Notes: generated by a model from the letters alone, not told the origin. DNA of 64,000 bases from Pseudomonas sp. SCA2728.1_7 (GCF_018138145.1 NZ_CP073104.1:6105001-6169000), one strand, 5' to 3'. Counted from the stretch's first letter, positions 8,685 through 17,641 are shown. Numbers and translations: made by a program.

Positions 8685-9287
8685 TCAGTCTGACACAGTG
8701 TTGTGGGCATTTAACAGTTCGGGGGTGTTCAGGTTAGCCAGCCGCGGGTCGTTGTCCGGGCATTGCAGGGCACTGGCACCGAGCTCGCGCATGATCCGGC
8801 CGGGGCTACGTTCACCGGCGTTCCAGGCCTCTTCAAAGGCCGGTCGAAGGGCCACCGGAATCACGCACAGTAGCGGTTCCCAATGCCCGTCATGGCGCAA
8901 CATTAAAGGTTTTTCAGGATTCTGATTGGCGGTCTCGCGCATGCTTTGCAGCAACGTTGCGTCAATGCGCGGGACATCACAGGGCAAGACCAGCAGGTGC
9001 GAATGGCGCGCCGCTTTCAGGCCCGCACGAATGCCGGCCAATGGCCCCGGAAAATCGCCTTCGTCATCGACCACCAATTGATCGGCAAACGGCGCGTAAC
9101 GTTCGCGATTACGGTTGCAGGAGATGATCAGGTCGTCAGTCAGTGCACGAACCTTGCGCTGTAAATGTGCAATCAATGGCTCGCCCAGCCACTCGACCAA
9201 GCCTTTGTCCTGACCGCCCATGCGTTGGCCGCGTCCACCTGCCAGGAGCAGAATGGAGCACGGGGGCAATTGCGTTTCGAGGGTCAT
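8685..9287 (-). CDS. mobA: Molybdenum cofactor guanylyltransferase MobA
   Basis: 200 residues. The nucleotide-binding signature [17 protein letters not shown] is at the N-terminus, followed by [10 protein letters not shown] and the metal-binding Asp in LPCDVPRID. It links GMP to molybdopterin to form the bis-MGD cofactor of DMSO-reductase-type enzymes. The start has GGAG at about 9 nt. It is divergent from moaB, and the two share an 81-base promoter region. Confidence 0.93.
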   Translation of the reverse strand: MTLETQLPPCSILLLAGGRGQRMGGQDKGLVEWLGEPLIAHLQRKVRALTDDLIISCNRNRERYAPFADQLVVDDEGDFPGPLAGIRAGLKAARHSHLLVLPCDVPRIDATLLQSMRETANQNPEKPLMLRHDGHWEPLLCVIPVALRPAFEEAWNAGERSPGRIMRELGASALQCPDNDPRLANLNTPELLNAHNTVSD

Positions 9288-9368
9288 GGCAGCTCTCCAG
9301 AGGGGCGGCGAAAAAATGAGGCGCTGTGATATAACACCGGGCTGTTTCTCCTACAACTGGACGAGCCT

Positions 9369-9908
9369 ATGAAAGCCAAGGCTGATGTACCTTTCGTACC
9401 GCTCAATATTGCGGTGCTGACAGTCAGTGACACCCGAACTCTGGAAACCGATACCTCAGGTCAGGTCTTCGTCGACCGCTTGACCGCTGCGGGCCATTTT
9501 TTGGCGCAACGGGTTTTGCTCAAAGATGACCTCTACAAAATTCGCGCGCAAGTCGCCACCTGGATTGCCGACGATGTCGTGCAGGTTGTGTTGATTACCG
9601 GCGGGACCGGTTTCACTGGCCGCGACAGCACACCTGAAGCGGTTGCCTGCCTGCTCGACAAGCAGGTCGACGGGTTTGGTGAGTTGTTCCGGCAGATATC
9701 GGTAGCCGACATCGGCACCTCGACGGTGCAGTCCCGTGCGCTGGCCGGCCTGGCCAATGGCACGCTGGTTTGCTGCCTGCCGGGTTCGACCAATGCCGTA
9801 CGCACCGGTTGGGATGGCATTCTGGGTGAGCAGTTGGATGCTCGTCACCGCCCGTGCAATTTCGTCACTCATTTGAAGCAGGCGGCGCCTTGTGAATCCC
9901 GTGGGTAA
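9369..9908 (+). CDS. moaB: Molybdenum cofactor biosynthesis protein MoaB
   Basis: 179 residues, MoaB/Mog fold. Diagnostic motifs are LTVSDTR at the N-terminus, VLITGGTGFTGRDSTPEA (MPT-binding GGTG loop) and the C-terminal LPGSTNAVRTGWDGI. In bacteria with this protein, MoaB or Mog adenylylates molybdopterin before metal insertion by MoeA. Its stop lies 17 bases inside the start of moeA, so the two are coupled. Confidence 0.92.
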   Translation: MKAKADVPFVPLNIAVLTVSDTRTLETDTSGQVFVDRLTAAGHFLAQRVLLKDDLYKIRAQVATWIADDVVQVVLITGGTGFTGRDSTPEAVACLLDKQVDGFGELFRQISVADIGTSTVQSRALAGLANGTLVCCLPGSTNAVRTGWDGILGEQLDARHRPCNFVTHLKQAAPCESRG

Positions 9909-11118
9909 GCCGGGCAAGAGCGGGGCCCTGATGCCGGTCGAGGTGGCGCTGGCGCGCCTGCTCGACATGGCCGAAGCCTCGCCCATTGTCGAGCATGAAT
10001 ATTTGCCGCTGGCTCAGGTTGAGGGGCGGGTGCTGAGCGAAGATCTGATTTCGACGCTGGATCTGCCGCCCTGGCCGAACAGTGCCATGGATGGTTATGC
10101 ACTGAACCTGGCCGACTGGACCGGCGACCCCATGCCGGTCAGTCAGAAGGTGTTCGCCGGGCAATCCCCGGAGCCTCTGAAAGCGGGCACCTGTGCCCGG
10201 ATTTTCACCGGCGCTCCTGTACCGGCAGGCGCCGATTGCGTGGAAATGCAGGAAAACGCGGAGGTTCAAATCGATGAAAAGGTGCGCTTCCTCGAGCCGC
10301 TGAAGGTTGGGCAGAACATTCGCCCGCAAGGTCAGGAAACCACTGTCGGTGAACTGATCCTGCCTGCCGGAACCCGGCTGGGTCCGATCGAGCAGGGGCT
10401 GGCGGCATCGTTGGGCTGCGCCGGGCTTAAGGTCGTACGCAAGGTTCGGGTGGCGGTGATTTCCACCGGCGATGAATTGGTCGAACCGGGACAGGCATTG
10501 GGGCCGGGCCAGATATACAACAGTAATCGGGTATTGCTGTGCAGTTGGCTGCAACGTCTGGGTTGTGAGGTGATTGATGCCGGTATTCTTCCGGATAATC
10601 TGGCCACGACTCGTGCCCGCCTAGGCGAGTTGCAGGATGTTGATCTGATTCTTTCCACGGGTGGCGTGTCAGTGGGTGAGGCGGATTTTCTCGGCGTTGC
10701 CCTGCGCGAGGAGGGCGAGCTTGCCCTGTGGAAACTGGCGATAAAACCCGGTAAACCGCTGACGTTTGGGCATTTCCGCAACGTGCCGGTCATTGGCTTG
10801 CCGGGTAATCCGGCGTCGACGTTGGTGACCTTTGCGCTGCTCACTCGACCTTACCTGTTACGCCGGCAGGGCGTGCGGGACGTCGAGCCGCTGAAGTTCA
10901 CCGTACCGGCTGGTTTTGACTGGCCGGTGGCAGGCAATCGGCGTGAGTACCTGCGAGGTCGTCTGGAGCAAGGGCAGGCGACTGTTTACCGCAACCAGAG
11001 CTCAGGTGTGCTACGTAGCGCGGCGTGGGCAGATGGATTGGTCGAAGTGCTGGAAGGTCGCACGCTGAGCGCGGGAGACCCCGTGGTGTTCATTCCGCTG
11101 AGTGACTTGCTGGGCTGA
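9892..11118 (+). CDS. moeA: Molybdopterin molybdenumtransferase MoeA
   Basis: 408 residues from GTG 9892. Domain order is typical: MoeA N-terminal domains with the motif LPPWPNSAMDGYAL, the MoCF-binding domain (VAVISTGDELVEPG, LILSTGGVSVGEADF, KPGKPLTFG, GLPGNPAS), and the C-terminal beta domain. It inserts molybdate into adenylylated molybdopterin. A later in-frame ATG (MPVEVALARLL) is a possible alternative start that would avoid the overlap with moaB. Confidence 0.93.
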   Translation: MNPVGKPGKSGALMPVEVALARLLDMAEASPIVEHEYLPLAQVEGRVLSEDLISTLDLPPWPNSAMDGYALNLADWTGDPMPVSQKVFAGQSPEPLKAGTCARIFTGAPVPAGADCVEMQENAEVQIDEKVRFLEPLKVGQNIRPQGQETTVGELILPAGTRLGPIEQGLAASLGCAGLKVVRKVRVAVISTGDELVEPGQALGPGQIYNSNRVLLCSWLQRLGCEVIDAGILPDNLATTRARLGELQDVDLILSTGGVSVGEADFLGVALREEGELALWKLAIKPGKPLTFGHFRNVPVIGLPGNPASTLVTFALLTRPYLLRRQGVRDVEPLKFTVPAGFDWPVAGNRREYLRGRLEQGQATVYRNQSSGVLRSAAWADGLVEVLEGRTLSAGDPVVFIPLSDLLG

Positions 11119-11179
11119 TCACTGTCGTGCAAATGCAGGCGTCGGCTGTATCAGGCGGCGCCTGCAATGACTCATTCAC

Positions 11180-11374
11180 TTAATTGCTGATCAATGTCAC
11201 AAGCTGGTCGAATCGGCTATTGGCCACCCAACCCAGAAGACCCAGTATTACTGCTGTTGCACCGGCCGAGTAGGCGAGCCGGTGTTTGATCGTTCTGACA
11301 TCACTGCGGACTTCGTCCATGTCCCGCCGAAGGTATTTGAGATGGGTTTCCAGCTCGGTCACTCGGGGTTCCAT
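11180..11374 (-). CDS. Small coiled-coil protein with C-terminal membrane anchor
   Basis: 64 residues from ATG 11374, chosen because GGAG lies 8 nt upstream; a longer frame to 11512 lacks a ribosome site. Residues 1-32 form a charged heptad-like helix (VTELETHLKYLRRDMDEVR) followed by one hydrophobic segment (SAGATAVILGLLGWVA). The build matches short hypothetical membrane proteins of the DUF1640-like or haemolysin XhlA type, but I do not recognise a specific family. It is convergent with moeA. Confidence 0.65.
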   Translation of the reverse strand: MEPRVTELETHLKYLRRDMDEVRSDVRTIKHRLAYSAGATAVILGLLGWVANSRFDQLVTLISN

Positions 11375-11802
11375 ATCAACTTCTCCAGTGGTTCTGGCGC
11401 TGTTTTTGAAATCAGACTTGTGATTCGCGCGACTTTCGACGAGGGGGGCAACCGGAGTCACTGGCATTCTGGCTTCATGACTTGGCATGGAAGCATCCGC
11501 CGGTTGTTTCAAAAGCTCGATTGCAACCTTTTCCAGCTCTCAAAGTGGCAAAAGCCCTGGGGGTGTATCCACTCATTACATGCACGTCCTTGTGTATTGG
11601 ATTGAAGATCGATACCGCCAGCACACGGTGCTCCAATGCTCGAACCGGGTCAATTAAGCCGATTCCGTATGTTTTGTAAGAAAAAATACCGCTGTGTAGG
11701 ACGCCCGCGCCAGAAGGTTGAATTAATTAAGGGGGCGGACGGCTTTTTTGCGTGCTGCAGCGGTCAAGATGTCTCAACTGATTCGATTTTGGGAGTGACG
11801 TG
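11375..11802. other. Intergenic region before yegS
   Basis: About 430 bases holding the divergent promoters of the small membrane protein and yegS. A GC-rich run followed by a T tract near 11732-11752 could be part of a weak hairpin. No convincing RNA gene or coding frame was seen. Confidence 0.4.
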
Positions 11803-12720
11803 ATGAGTGAGCGCCGGGCGCTATTGATTCTGCATGGCAAGCAGGCACTCAACGAGGCGGTTCGCACCGCCGTCGAGGACAAACGCAAACAAGGCTGGGA
11901 GCTGGCCGTGCGGCTGACCTGGGAGGCAGGGGACGCTCAGCGTTGGGTGGAGCAGGCATTGGCGGATGGCTACACGAAGATCATTGCCGGCGGTGGCGAT
12001 GGCACCTTGCGCGACATTGCCGAAGCGCTCGCGGCGCATCCGGGTAAAGCCAGCCTGGTGCTTTTACCTTTGGGCACCGCCAACGATTTTTCTCGCGCAG
12101 CCGGTGTGCCACTGGAGCCCGCCGAGGCACTCGAGCTACTTGATGTACCGCCGCGCGACATCGATCTGGGTGAAGTGGGCGGGCAGATTTTCCTCAATAT
12201 GGCCACCGGTGGTTTCGGCAGTCAGGTCACGGCCAATACCTCCGAGGACTTGAAAAAAGTTCTCGGTGGTGCGGCTTATCTGTTCACCGGTTTGTCACGG
12301 TTCAGCGAGCTGCATGCCGCTTACGGCGAACTTCAGGGGCCGGACTTTCACTGGAGTGGCGAAATGCTCGCGCTGGGTATCGGCAATGGCCGTCAGGCCG
12401 GTGGCGGGCACGTACTCTGCCCAGAGGCGCTGGCCGATGACGGTTTGCTGGATATCAGCATCCTGCCGGCGCCACAGGAACTGGTGGGCACGCTGAAGAC
12501 GCTGCTCAGCGATGGTTTCGGCATCGATAACATGTTTGTCCGAGCCCGTTTGCCATGGGTCGAAATCAAAGTGGCCGAGGGGCTCTGCATCAATCTGGAT
12601 GGCGAACCATTGGAAGGTGACAGCTTGCGATTTGAAGCGCGTCCGGCAGCGTTGCGTGTGCATTTGCCGGAGCACTCTCCATTGTTGGGCGGAGCCGGAT
12701 CGGTCAGTCGTCCAGACTGA
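11803..12720 (+). CDS. yegS: Lipid kinase YegS (diacylglycerol kinase catalytic family)
   Basis: 305 residues from ATG 11803, with GGGAG 7 nt upstream; the in-frame GTG at 11800 is less well placed. The DAGK catalytic domain carries the nucleotide loop IIAGGGDGTL and the LPLGTANDF motif; the C-terminal beta domain includes GNGRQAGGG and CINLDGEPL. It phosphorylates a membrane lipid, with phosphatidylglycerol kinase activity known for E. coli YegS. Its end overlaps the convergent response-regulator gene by 17 bases. Position near mobA-moaB-moeA matches the P. aeruginosa order. Confidence 0.9.
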   Translation: MSERRALLILHGKQALNEAVRTAVEDKRKQGWELAVRLTWEAGDAQRWVEQALADGYTKIIAGGGDGTLRDIAEALAAHPGKASLVLLPLGTANDFSRAAGVPLEPAEALELLDVPPRDIDLGEVGGQIFLNMATGGFGSQVTANTSEDLKKVLGGAAYLFTGLSRFSELHAAYGELQGPDFHWSGEMLALGIGNGRQAGGGHVLCPEALADDGLLDISILPAPQELVGTLKTLLSDGFGIDNMFVRARLPWVEIKVAEGLCINLDGEPLEGDSLRFEARPAALRVHLPEHSPLLGGAGSVSRPD

Positions 12721-13363
12721 TGATCTGTTCGCGTACGGCGAACAGCACCAGGCCTGCCACGTCGTAGATTTGCAGGCGCTTCATGATCTGTGAGCGGTGG
12801 GTTTCGACAGTCTTGATGCTCAGCCCGAGGCCATTGGCGATTTCCCGGGTGGATTTGCCCCGCACGATCAAGCGCAGGATTTCCAGTTGGCGGGCGGTCA
12901 GATTATGCGAGTCGGCGATTTCCGGCTGCTGCTTCTGATTACGGGTCAGGGCCTGATTGATCACGGTATGGGCGATGGCCGGGCTCAGGTAGCGCTCGTT
13001 GTTGCGCAAGGCTTCCAGTGCATGTTCGAGTTCAGTGGCCGTGGTGTCTTTGAGCAGGTAGCCATGGGCGCCGGATTCCAGGGCCTGCATGATCAGCGCC
13101 GGATCGGTGTGCATCGACAGGATCAGCACCTTGCTCTGCGGGCGTACTCGCTTGAGCCGTTGCAGCGCTTCGAGGCCACTGGTTTCTTTCATGGAGATAT
13201 CCAGCAACACGATATCCGGACTCAGTTGCTCGACCATTTCGAGCAACTGCGAACCGTCATTGGCTTCGCCAATCACCGCGTAACCGGGAATATCCAGCAC
13301 CAGAGCGCGCACGCCGGCCCTGATCAGCGAGTGGTCATCCACCAGAAGTAAGTTGCAAGTCAA
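12704..13363 (-). CDS. NarL/FixJ-family response regulator
   Basis: 219 residues. The receiver domain has the acidic pair (VDDH), phospho-Asp in IVLLDISM, Thr/Ser in LILSMH and Lys in YLLKDTT. The LuxR-type helix-turn-helix at 150-215 contains LTARQLEILRLI and GLSIKTVETHRSQIMKRL. The start is TTG, overlapping the TGA of the kinase gene, so kinase and regulator are translationally coupled. Targets are unknown. Confidence 0.88.
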   Translation of the reverse strand: MTCNLLLVDDHSLIRAGVRALVLDIPGYAVIGEANDGSQLLEMVEQLSPDIVLLDISMKETSGLEALQRLKRVRPQSKVLILSMHTDPALIMQALESGAHGYLLKDTTATELEHALEALRNNERYLSPAIAHTVINQALTRNQKQQPEIADSHNLTARQLEILRLIVRGKSTREIANGLGLSIKTVETHRSQIMKRLQIYDVAGLVLFAVREQIISLDD

Positions 13364-14253
13364 CGCATAACCTTATTCGTACTGGCCCGTTCGAGTGCGC
13401 GAGGCGCCCAGGGGAAGAGTGCTTCGATTTGAGTGCCTTTGCCCGGCTCGCTGATGACGTTCAGGGTGCCACCCAGTTGCTCGATTCGTTCGGCCATCCC
13501 GGCCATGCCTCGTTGTCCTTCACGACCCGGGTTGGCAGCCGGGGCGAAGCCCAGACCGTCATCGCTGATCAGCAACGTCAGACCTTTGGGTAGACGTTGT
13601 ACGCGTATCACCAGGTTTTTCGCCTGGGCGTGACGCAGGATATTGGTAACAGCCTCCTGGGTAATACGAAAGGCCGCGACCGCCATTTCTTCAGGAATAC
13701 CGTTAAGACGCTGCTGGCAATCGAGGCTCCAGTGCACGCTGGTGTTGGTCAATGTCTTGAGCAGATGTGCGCGCAGGCTGGCTTCAAGCCCCAGGCTGGT
13801 CAGCTGGCGTGGATTAAGAATGGCCGAAACGTCGCGCACCTTGTTGAGGGTTTCTTCCAGGGTGTCGCACAGCGCGGTGCAGTGTTCCTGCAAGTCATCC
13901 GGCAGGCGTCGCTTGAGCCATTCGCTCTGCAGTTTGGCGGCCGTCAGTAACTGGCCGATATCATCGTGCAGTTCGCGGCTGAGGCGATGACGCTCGTTTT
14001 CCTGGACTTCCAGCAAGCGGTCAGCGAGTTCCTGCGGCTGAAACTTGATCGATTTGCGTGACAGCCGATATTGCACCCAGACACACGCGGTAGCGGCGAT
14101 GTCGAGCAGTAGCAGTCCGAGGCTAAGTGGTGTCGAAAAACCGTAGGTCAGCAGGCTGCCGAGCGTTGCCGCGACACACAGTATGAGTGTGAACCGGCGT
14201 GCATTTTCCCGGGAGGGTGGCCATGTAGTGATTGACTTGAGGCTGGCGTACAT
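13360..14253 (-). CDS. Sensor histidine kinase (HisKA_3 type), partner of the NarL-type regulator
   Basis: 297 residues from ATG 14253. Two hydrophobic segments at about 20-60 have almost no loop between them, so there is no periplasmic sensor. A dimerisation domain with the phospho-acceptor ELHDDIGQ follows, then an HATPase_c domain with TQEAVTNILRHAQA, ISDDGLGF and GQRGMAGMAERIEQLGG. The frame extends upstream to a TTG at 14331, but neither start has a good ribosome site, so the N-terminus is uncertain. The signal is probably membrane-internal or cytoplasmic. Identity with a named system was not recognised. Confidence 0.85.
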   Translation of the reverse strand: MYASLKSITTWPPSRENARRFTLILCVAATLGSLLTYGFSTPLSLGLLLLDIAATACVWVQYRLSRKSIKFQPQELADRLLEVQENERHRLSRELHDDIGQLLTAAKLQSEWLKRRLPDDLQEHCTALCDTLEETLNKVRDVSAILNPRQLTSLGLEASLRAHLLKTLTNTSVHWSLDCQQRLNGIPEEMAVAAFRITQEAVTNILRHAQAKNLVIRVQRLPKGLTLLISDDGLGFAPAANPGREGQRGMAGMAERIEQLGGTLNVISEPGKGTQIEALFPWAPRALERASTNKVMR

Positions 14254-14739
14254 AACGGATGGAGCCAATGGATGTTCGCTGCGGGCAGACCGGCCTGAGG
14301 CTGGCGGGTCTCTGTCTGAAAAAGCTGTCAAGTATGTTATTGATTTCAGCGCGGTTCAGTGAATGTGTTGACCGCCAACTATCAGTGGATAGCTGTCGCT
14401 GAAGTCACTGTGCCATTAATTTGAAAGCAACTAATGGGCGGCATAATACCACTTAAGATACCGTTGGTCGCGCTCGCTATATATGTCCAATGAGTCAGGA
14501 ATTACGTGGTATTGGACGCAAGTTCCATAATGGAAAAGTCGATTTATTGAGTTCGATAGATGTAGGTGTTGCCTGAAGTTGTGCTTCTTAACACACAGGC
14601 AAACCCTGAGGCCGGCAGAAAACATGAGTGTCTGTCGTCGCTGATTATTTATTTGGATTTGTCGCTGGCAGGTATGAGCTATTCAATTACGACATTCAAC
14701 GTATTCGTTTCAAACGCCAGGGCGGATACAGCGAGGTGA
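14254..14739. other. AT-rich region without a supported gene
   Basis: About 490 bases, clearly richer in A+T than the flanks from 14335 to 14720. The 64-codon frame at 14431-14625 (minus) has no ribosome site and no recognisable content. The region should hold the promoter of the kinase gene. It may be a remnant of transferred DNA, but no element ends were seen. Confidence 0.5.
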
Positions 14740-15207
14740 TCAGGCTTGTCCTGAGTAGGGCAATTGGGGCAAACGTTTGCTCGCAAGGGGCTGCTGAAGC
14801 TGGCTTTGGCCGACCTGGAAGGCGAATGCTTCGATCAACGAGGCCTGCTCACTTTCATCCAGACTCAGTTGCCCGGTCTTCTGGTCGATCAGTTCAAGCT
14901 GCCACGCCATCAGCGTGAAGCAATCCTGCAGTGCTTGCAGAGCCTGCTCGTGAAGGTCGATACGATCCTGGGGCAGGTTGAGCAGGCTGTAAATGTGCAG
15001 CGAGAATTCGGAGATCGCTTCTAGCGCCAGGGCTTCAGCCCTGCGTGCAAGTTTGAGGAGGGTGCCGAGCATGCACTCGATAGCGTCCTTGTCATTGCTG
15101 ATCAATTGCAAATGGCTGAGGCATTCTTCGGACTTGGCCAGGAGTTTTTCCGCCTCGGCAAGGAATTCTGGGAAGCGCTCTACCCACTCTTTGCGGTCCA
15201 TTGGCAT
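14740..15207 (-). CDS. Uncharacterised all-helical 155-residue protein next to cheV
   Basis: 155 residues from ATG 15207 (MPMDRKEWVERFPEFL), chosen for its GGAG at 6 nt; a longer frame to 15390 is unsupported. It is almost entirely helical, with segments such as AEAEKLLAKSEECLSHLQLI and LLKLARRAEALALEAISEFS. It has no membrane segment and no Hpt-type phospho-His motif that I can see. I do not recognise a family. It is divergent from cheV, which gives only a faint hint of a link to chemotaxis. Confidence 0.7.
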   Translation of the reverse strand: MPMDRKEWVERFPEFLAEAEKLLAKSEECLSHLQLISNDKDAIECMLGTLLKLARRAEALALEAISEFSLHIYSLLNLPQDRIDLHEQALQALQDCFTLMAWQLELIDQKTGQLSLDESEQASLIEAFAFQVGQSQLQQPLASKRLPQLPYSGQA

Positions 15208-15550
15208 GCTTATCTCCACCACGTCATGTCTGATGAGGGAATGCCGTGTGTGGCGACGATCATGAATCGTCGGGAGATCGCGCCCAGACGTGCAGGTGCA
15301 CAGACTGGGGGGGTCCAGAGGGCTTGTTTCCGCTGAATTGCGATCGCACACAATAGCCTGACTCCGTTCATGCAATGAGAATGGCGTCACATTAATGGCT
15401 ATTGGATATTGCGAATATCAGGTTGGGCCTGATTGTTACTAGGGGAATCCCTTAGGCGCGGGAACCTACCGTGCAAACCGAGGTCGCGCCGCAGAGAATG
15501 TAGCAGATGAAAATCACTGCGCCAGTAAAGCATGATGTTAATGTGACATC
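15208..15550. other. Intergenic region between the helical protein gene and cheV
   Basis: About 340 bases before the hairpin and FliA-type promoter of cheV. It should carry the promoter of the divergent 155-residue protein. A partial palindrome lies around 15440-15456 (CTAGGGGAATCCCTTAG). No coding frame has a ribosome site. Confidence 0.4.
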
Positions 15551-15572
15551 AATGCCCGATCATGGCATTTTT
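15551..15572 (+). terminator. Possible short hairpin with T tract
   Basis: AATGCC - 7-base loop - GGCATT followed by TTT. It is a weak terminator-like hairpin just upstream of the cheV promoter; a regulatory role is a guess. Confidence 0.3.
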
Positions 15573-15592
15573 GACGGGGTCTGGCTTGGCAA

Positions 15593-15619
15593 TCAAGAAC
15601 TGCCATTTGCCGCCGATAA
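15593..15619 (+). promoter_or_regulatory. Candidate FliA (sigma-28) promoter of cheV
   Basis: TCAAGAAC - 11 bases - GCCGATAA. The -10 block GCCGATAA is the full sigma-28 consensus and the -35 block matches the Pseudomonas form beginning TCAAG, with the usual 11-base spacing. It lies about 43 bases before the cheV ATG. It fits a chemotaxis gene switched on late in flagellar assembly. Confidence 0.75.
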
Positions 15620-15661
15620 CCTCACATAGTGAATTCATCAGAACAAGCCCAGGAGTCATTG

Positions 15662-16597
15662 ATGGCCGGCATTCTCGACACGGTAGACCAACGCACGCAA
15701 CTGGTGGGTGAGAATCGCCTGGAAATTCTCATGTTTCGATTGGCCGGGCGTCAGTTGTTCGCAATCAACGTGTTCAAGGTTCAGGAAGTGCTGCAACTGC
15801 CGAAGCTGACCTTGATGCCGCAGCGTCACCCGTTTGTCTGCGGCGTGGTCAATCTGCGCGGTCAGACCTTGCCGGTGATCGATCTGTCGCAGGCGATCGG
15901 CATGCGTCCATTGGTGCCGGGGCCGAACAGCACGATCATCGTCACCGAATACAACCGCTCGGTGCAGGCCTTCCTCGTCGGTGGTGTCGATCGCATCGTC
16001 AACATGAACTGGGAAGCCATTCTGCCGCCGCCGACCAGCGCCGGGCGTCAGCATTACCTGACCGCGATCAGCAAGGTCGACGATCAACTGGTGGAAATCA
16101 TCGACGTCGAGAAAGTGCTCGCTGAAATCGTTCCGTACAACGCCAAGGTCTCGCGCGACAAACTTGACGATCCGGTGCTGGAGCGCGCCCGTGGCCGTGA
16201 AGTGCTGCTGGTCGACGACTCCAATGTGGCGCTTTCGCAATTGCGCGATACGCTCGGCCAGCTCGGCGTGAAAATGCACATTGCCAGCGATGGCCTGAAG
16301 GCGCTGAACATGCTCAAGGGCTGGGCTGATACCGGCGTGAACATGACCGACAAGCTGCTGATGATCTTCACTGATGCGGAAATGCCGGAAATGGACGGCT
16401 ATCGCCTGACTACCGAAATTCGCAACGACCCGCGTCTGCGTGGCTTGTACGTGGTGCTGCATACCTCGTTGTCGGGCAGTTTCAACGACTCGATGGTGAA
16501 GAAGGTCGGCTGCGACAACTTCCTCTCCAAGTTCCAGCCGGACAAACTGGTCGACGTGGTGCGCCAGCGCCTGATGCTCGACGAAGTCCCGGCCTGA
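15662..16597 (+). CDS. cheV: Chemotaxis coupling protein CheV (CheW + receiver)
   Basis: 311 residues from ATG 15662, with AGGAG 6 nt upstream; the GTG at 15629 is an inferior start. The CheW-like domain (about 20-170) includes FAINVFKVQEVL, GVVNLRGQTLPVIDL and VEIIDVEKVLAEI. The receiver domain (about 185-305) has VDDSN, phospho-Asp in FTDAEMPEMDGY and HTSLSG, with KFQPDK closing the active site. CheV couples chemoreceptors to CheA, and its phosphorylation tunes adaptation. It is a single gene under the FliA-type promoter, followed by a REPIN. Confidence 0.92.
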   Translation: MAGILDTVDQRTQLVGENRLEILMFRLAGRQLFAINVFKVQEVLQLPKLTLMPQRHPFVCGVVNLRGQTLPVIDLSQAIGMRPLVPGPNSTIIVTEYNRSVQAFLVGGVDRIVNMNWEAILPPPTSAGRQHYLTAISKVDDQLVEIIDVEKVLAEIVPYNAKVSRDKLDDPVLERARGREVLLVDDSNVALSQLRDTLGQLGVKMHIASDGLKALNMLKGWADTGVNMTDKLLMIFTDAEMPEMDGYRLTTEIRNDPRLRGLYVVLHTSLSGSFNDSMVKKVGCDNFLSKFQPDKLVDVVRQRLMLDEVPA

Positions 16598-16609
16598 CCA
16601 CACACCCAT

Positions 16610-16697
16610 TGTAGGAGTGAGCCTGCTCGCGATAGCGGTGTGTCAGCCCCGAATCATTACCTGACATACCGCTATCGCGAGCAGGCTCACTCCTACA
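16610..16697. repeat. REPIN, GTAGGAGTGAG type, head-to-head
   Basis: Two inverted copies of the core GTAGGAGTGAGCCTGCTCGC, each followed by GATAGCGGT, separated by about 30 bases. It can fold into one long hairpin. It follows cheV and may stabilise the 3' end of its mRNA. Confidence 0.92.
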
Positions 16698-16764
16698 GTT
16701 ATTGCTCTTTGATTCCTGATCAAGCTCGTATAGGGTGGCGTTTTTATCCTCCAGGGAGCTGGCC

Positions 16765-17571
16765 ATGCTGCGTCTGAGTGCGCTTTATCGTTACCCGTTG
16801 AAATCCGGCAAAGTCGACGTTCTAAAAAGCGCCGACCTCGACAAGCTGGGCCTTGATGGCGACCGACGCTGGATGCTCGTGGACGAAGCCAGCGGCCGCT
16901 TCCTGACCCAGCGCGCCGAAGCCAAGATGAGCCAGTTGTCGGCGCTGTGGAATGCGCAGGGCGGGCTGACCCTGAGCGCACCTGAACAGTCCTCCCTAGA
17001 AATCGCCTTGCCGGGCAGCGACGCCGAACTGCGCGGCGTGACGATCTGGCGCGACACCTTGCGTGTGCCCGATGCCGGTGATGAGGCCGCGCGCTGGGTC
17101 AGCGATTTCATCGGCAAACCGACCCGCCTGGTGCAGGTGCCGCTGGATCGTGCCCGCACGACTCAGGCAGGTTTCGGCAAGGATGATGATCAGGTCGCAT
17201 TCGCCGACGGATTTCCCCTGCTGTTGATCGGCGAAGCGTCCCTGCAGGATCTCTCGGAAAGAGTCGGTCGTCCGCTGGAAATGCTGCGCTTTCGACCCAA
17301 TCTGGTCATCGAAGGCAGCGAGGCCTATGCCGAAGACAGTTGGAAGCGCATTCGCATTGGCGATGTCGAGTTCCGCGTGGTCAAGCCATGCTCGCGCTGC
17401 ATCCTCACCACGATTGACCCGCAGACCGGCGAGCGCAGTGCCGATCGTGAGCCGCTGGCAACGTTGCAGAAATATCGCGCCGAAGCCGATGGCGCGATGT
17501 TTGGGCAGAATCTGGTGAATGACAGTAATGGTCGACTCGAAGTCGGCATGCCGGTGGAAATCCTCGAGTAA
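16765..17571 (+). CDS. MOSC domain-containing protein (YcbX-like, lacking a ferredoxin domain)
   Basis: 268 residues from ATG 16765, with AGGGAG 6 nt upstream. The MOSC N-terminal barrel (LYRYPLKSGKVDVL, GDRRWMLVDEASGRF) precedes the MOSC domain, with the conserved cysteine context VKPCSRCILTTIDPQTG. MOSC proteins bind molybdenum cofactor; YcbX acts in the detoxification of N-hydroxylated bases. The C-terminal 2Fe-2S domain of E. coli YcbX is absent, so the electron donor must be a separate protein. A strong terminator follows. Confidence 0.86.
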   Translation: MLRLSALYRYPLKSGKVDVLKSADLDKLGLDGDRRWMLVDEASGRFLTQRAEAKMSQLSALWNAQGGLTLSAPEQSSLEIALPGSDAELRGVTIWRDTLRVPDAGDEAARWVSDFIGKPTRLVQVPLDRARTTQAGFGKDDDQVAFADGFPLLLIGEASLQDLSERVGRPLEMLRFRPNLVIEGSEAYAEDSWKRIRIGDVEFRVVKPCSRCILTTIDPQTGERSADREPLATLQKYRAEADGAMFGQNLVNDSNGRLEVGMPVEILE

Positions 17572-17587
17572 CCCAAGCCTGAAACGA

Positions 17588-17621
17588 AAATGCCCGTGTC
17601 CTTGGACACGGGCATTTTTTT
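17588..17621. terminator. Rho-independent terminator between MOSC gene and ppnP
   Basis: A stem of about 14 bp (AAATGCCCGTGTCC / GGACACGGGCATTT) with a 2-base apex and T7 tract. It lies between convergent genes; A tracts on the other side suggest it serves both strands. Confidence 0.92.
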
Positions 17622-17641
17622 ATCGCAGTGAAACCGTGGTT

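Noticed and set aside
14431..14625. 64-codon frame in the AT-rich gap
   Set aside because: No ribosome site, no homology recognised; chance frame in AT-rich DNA.
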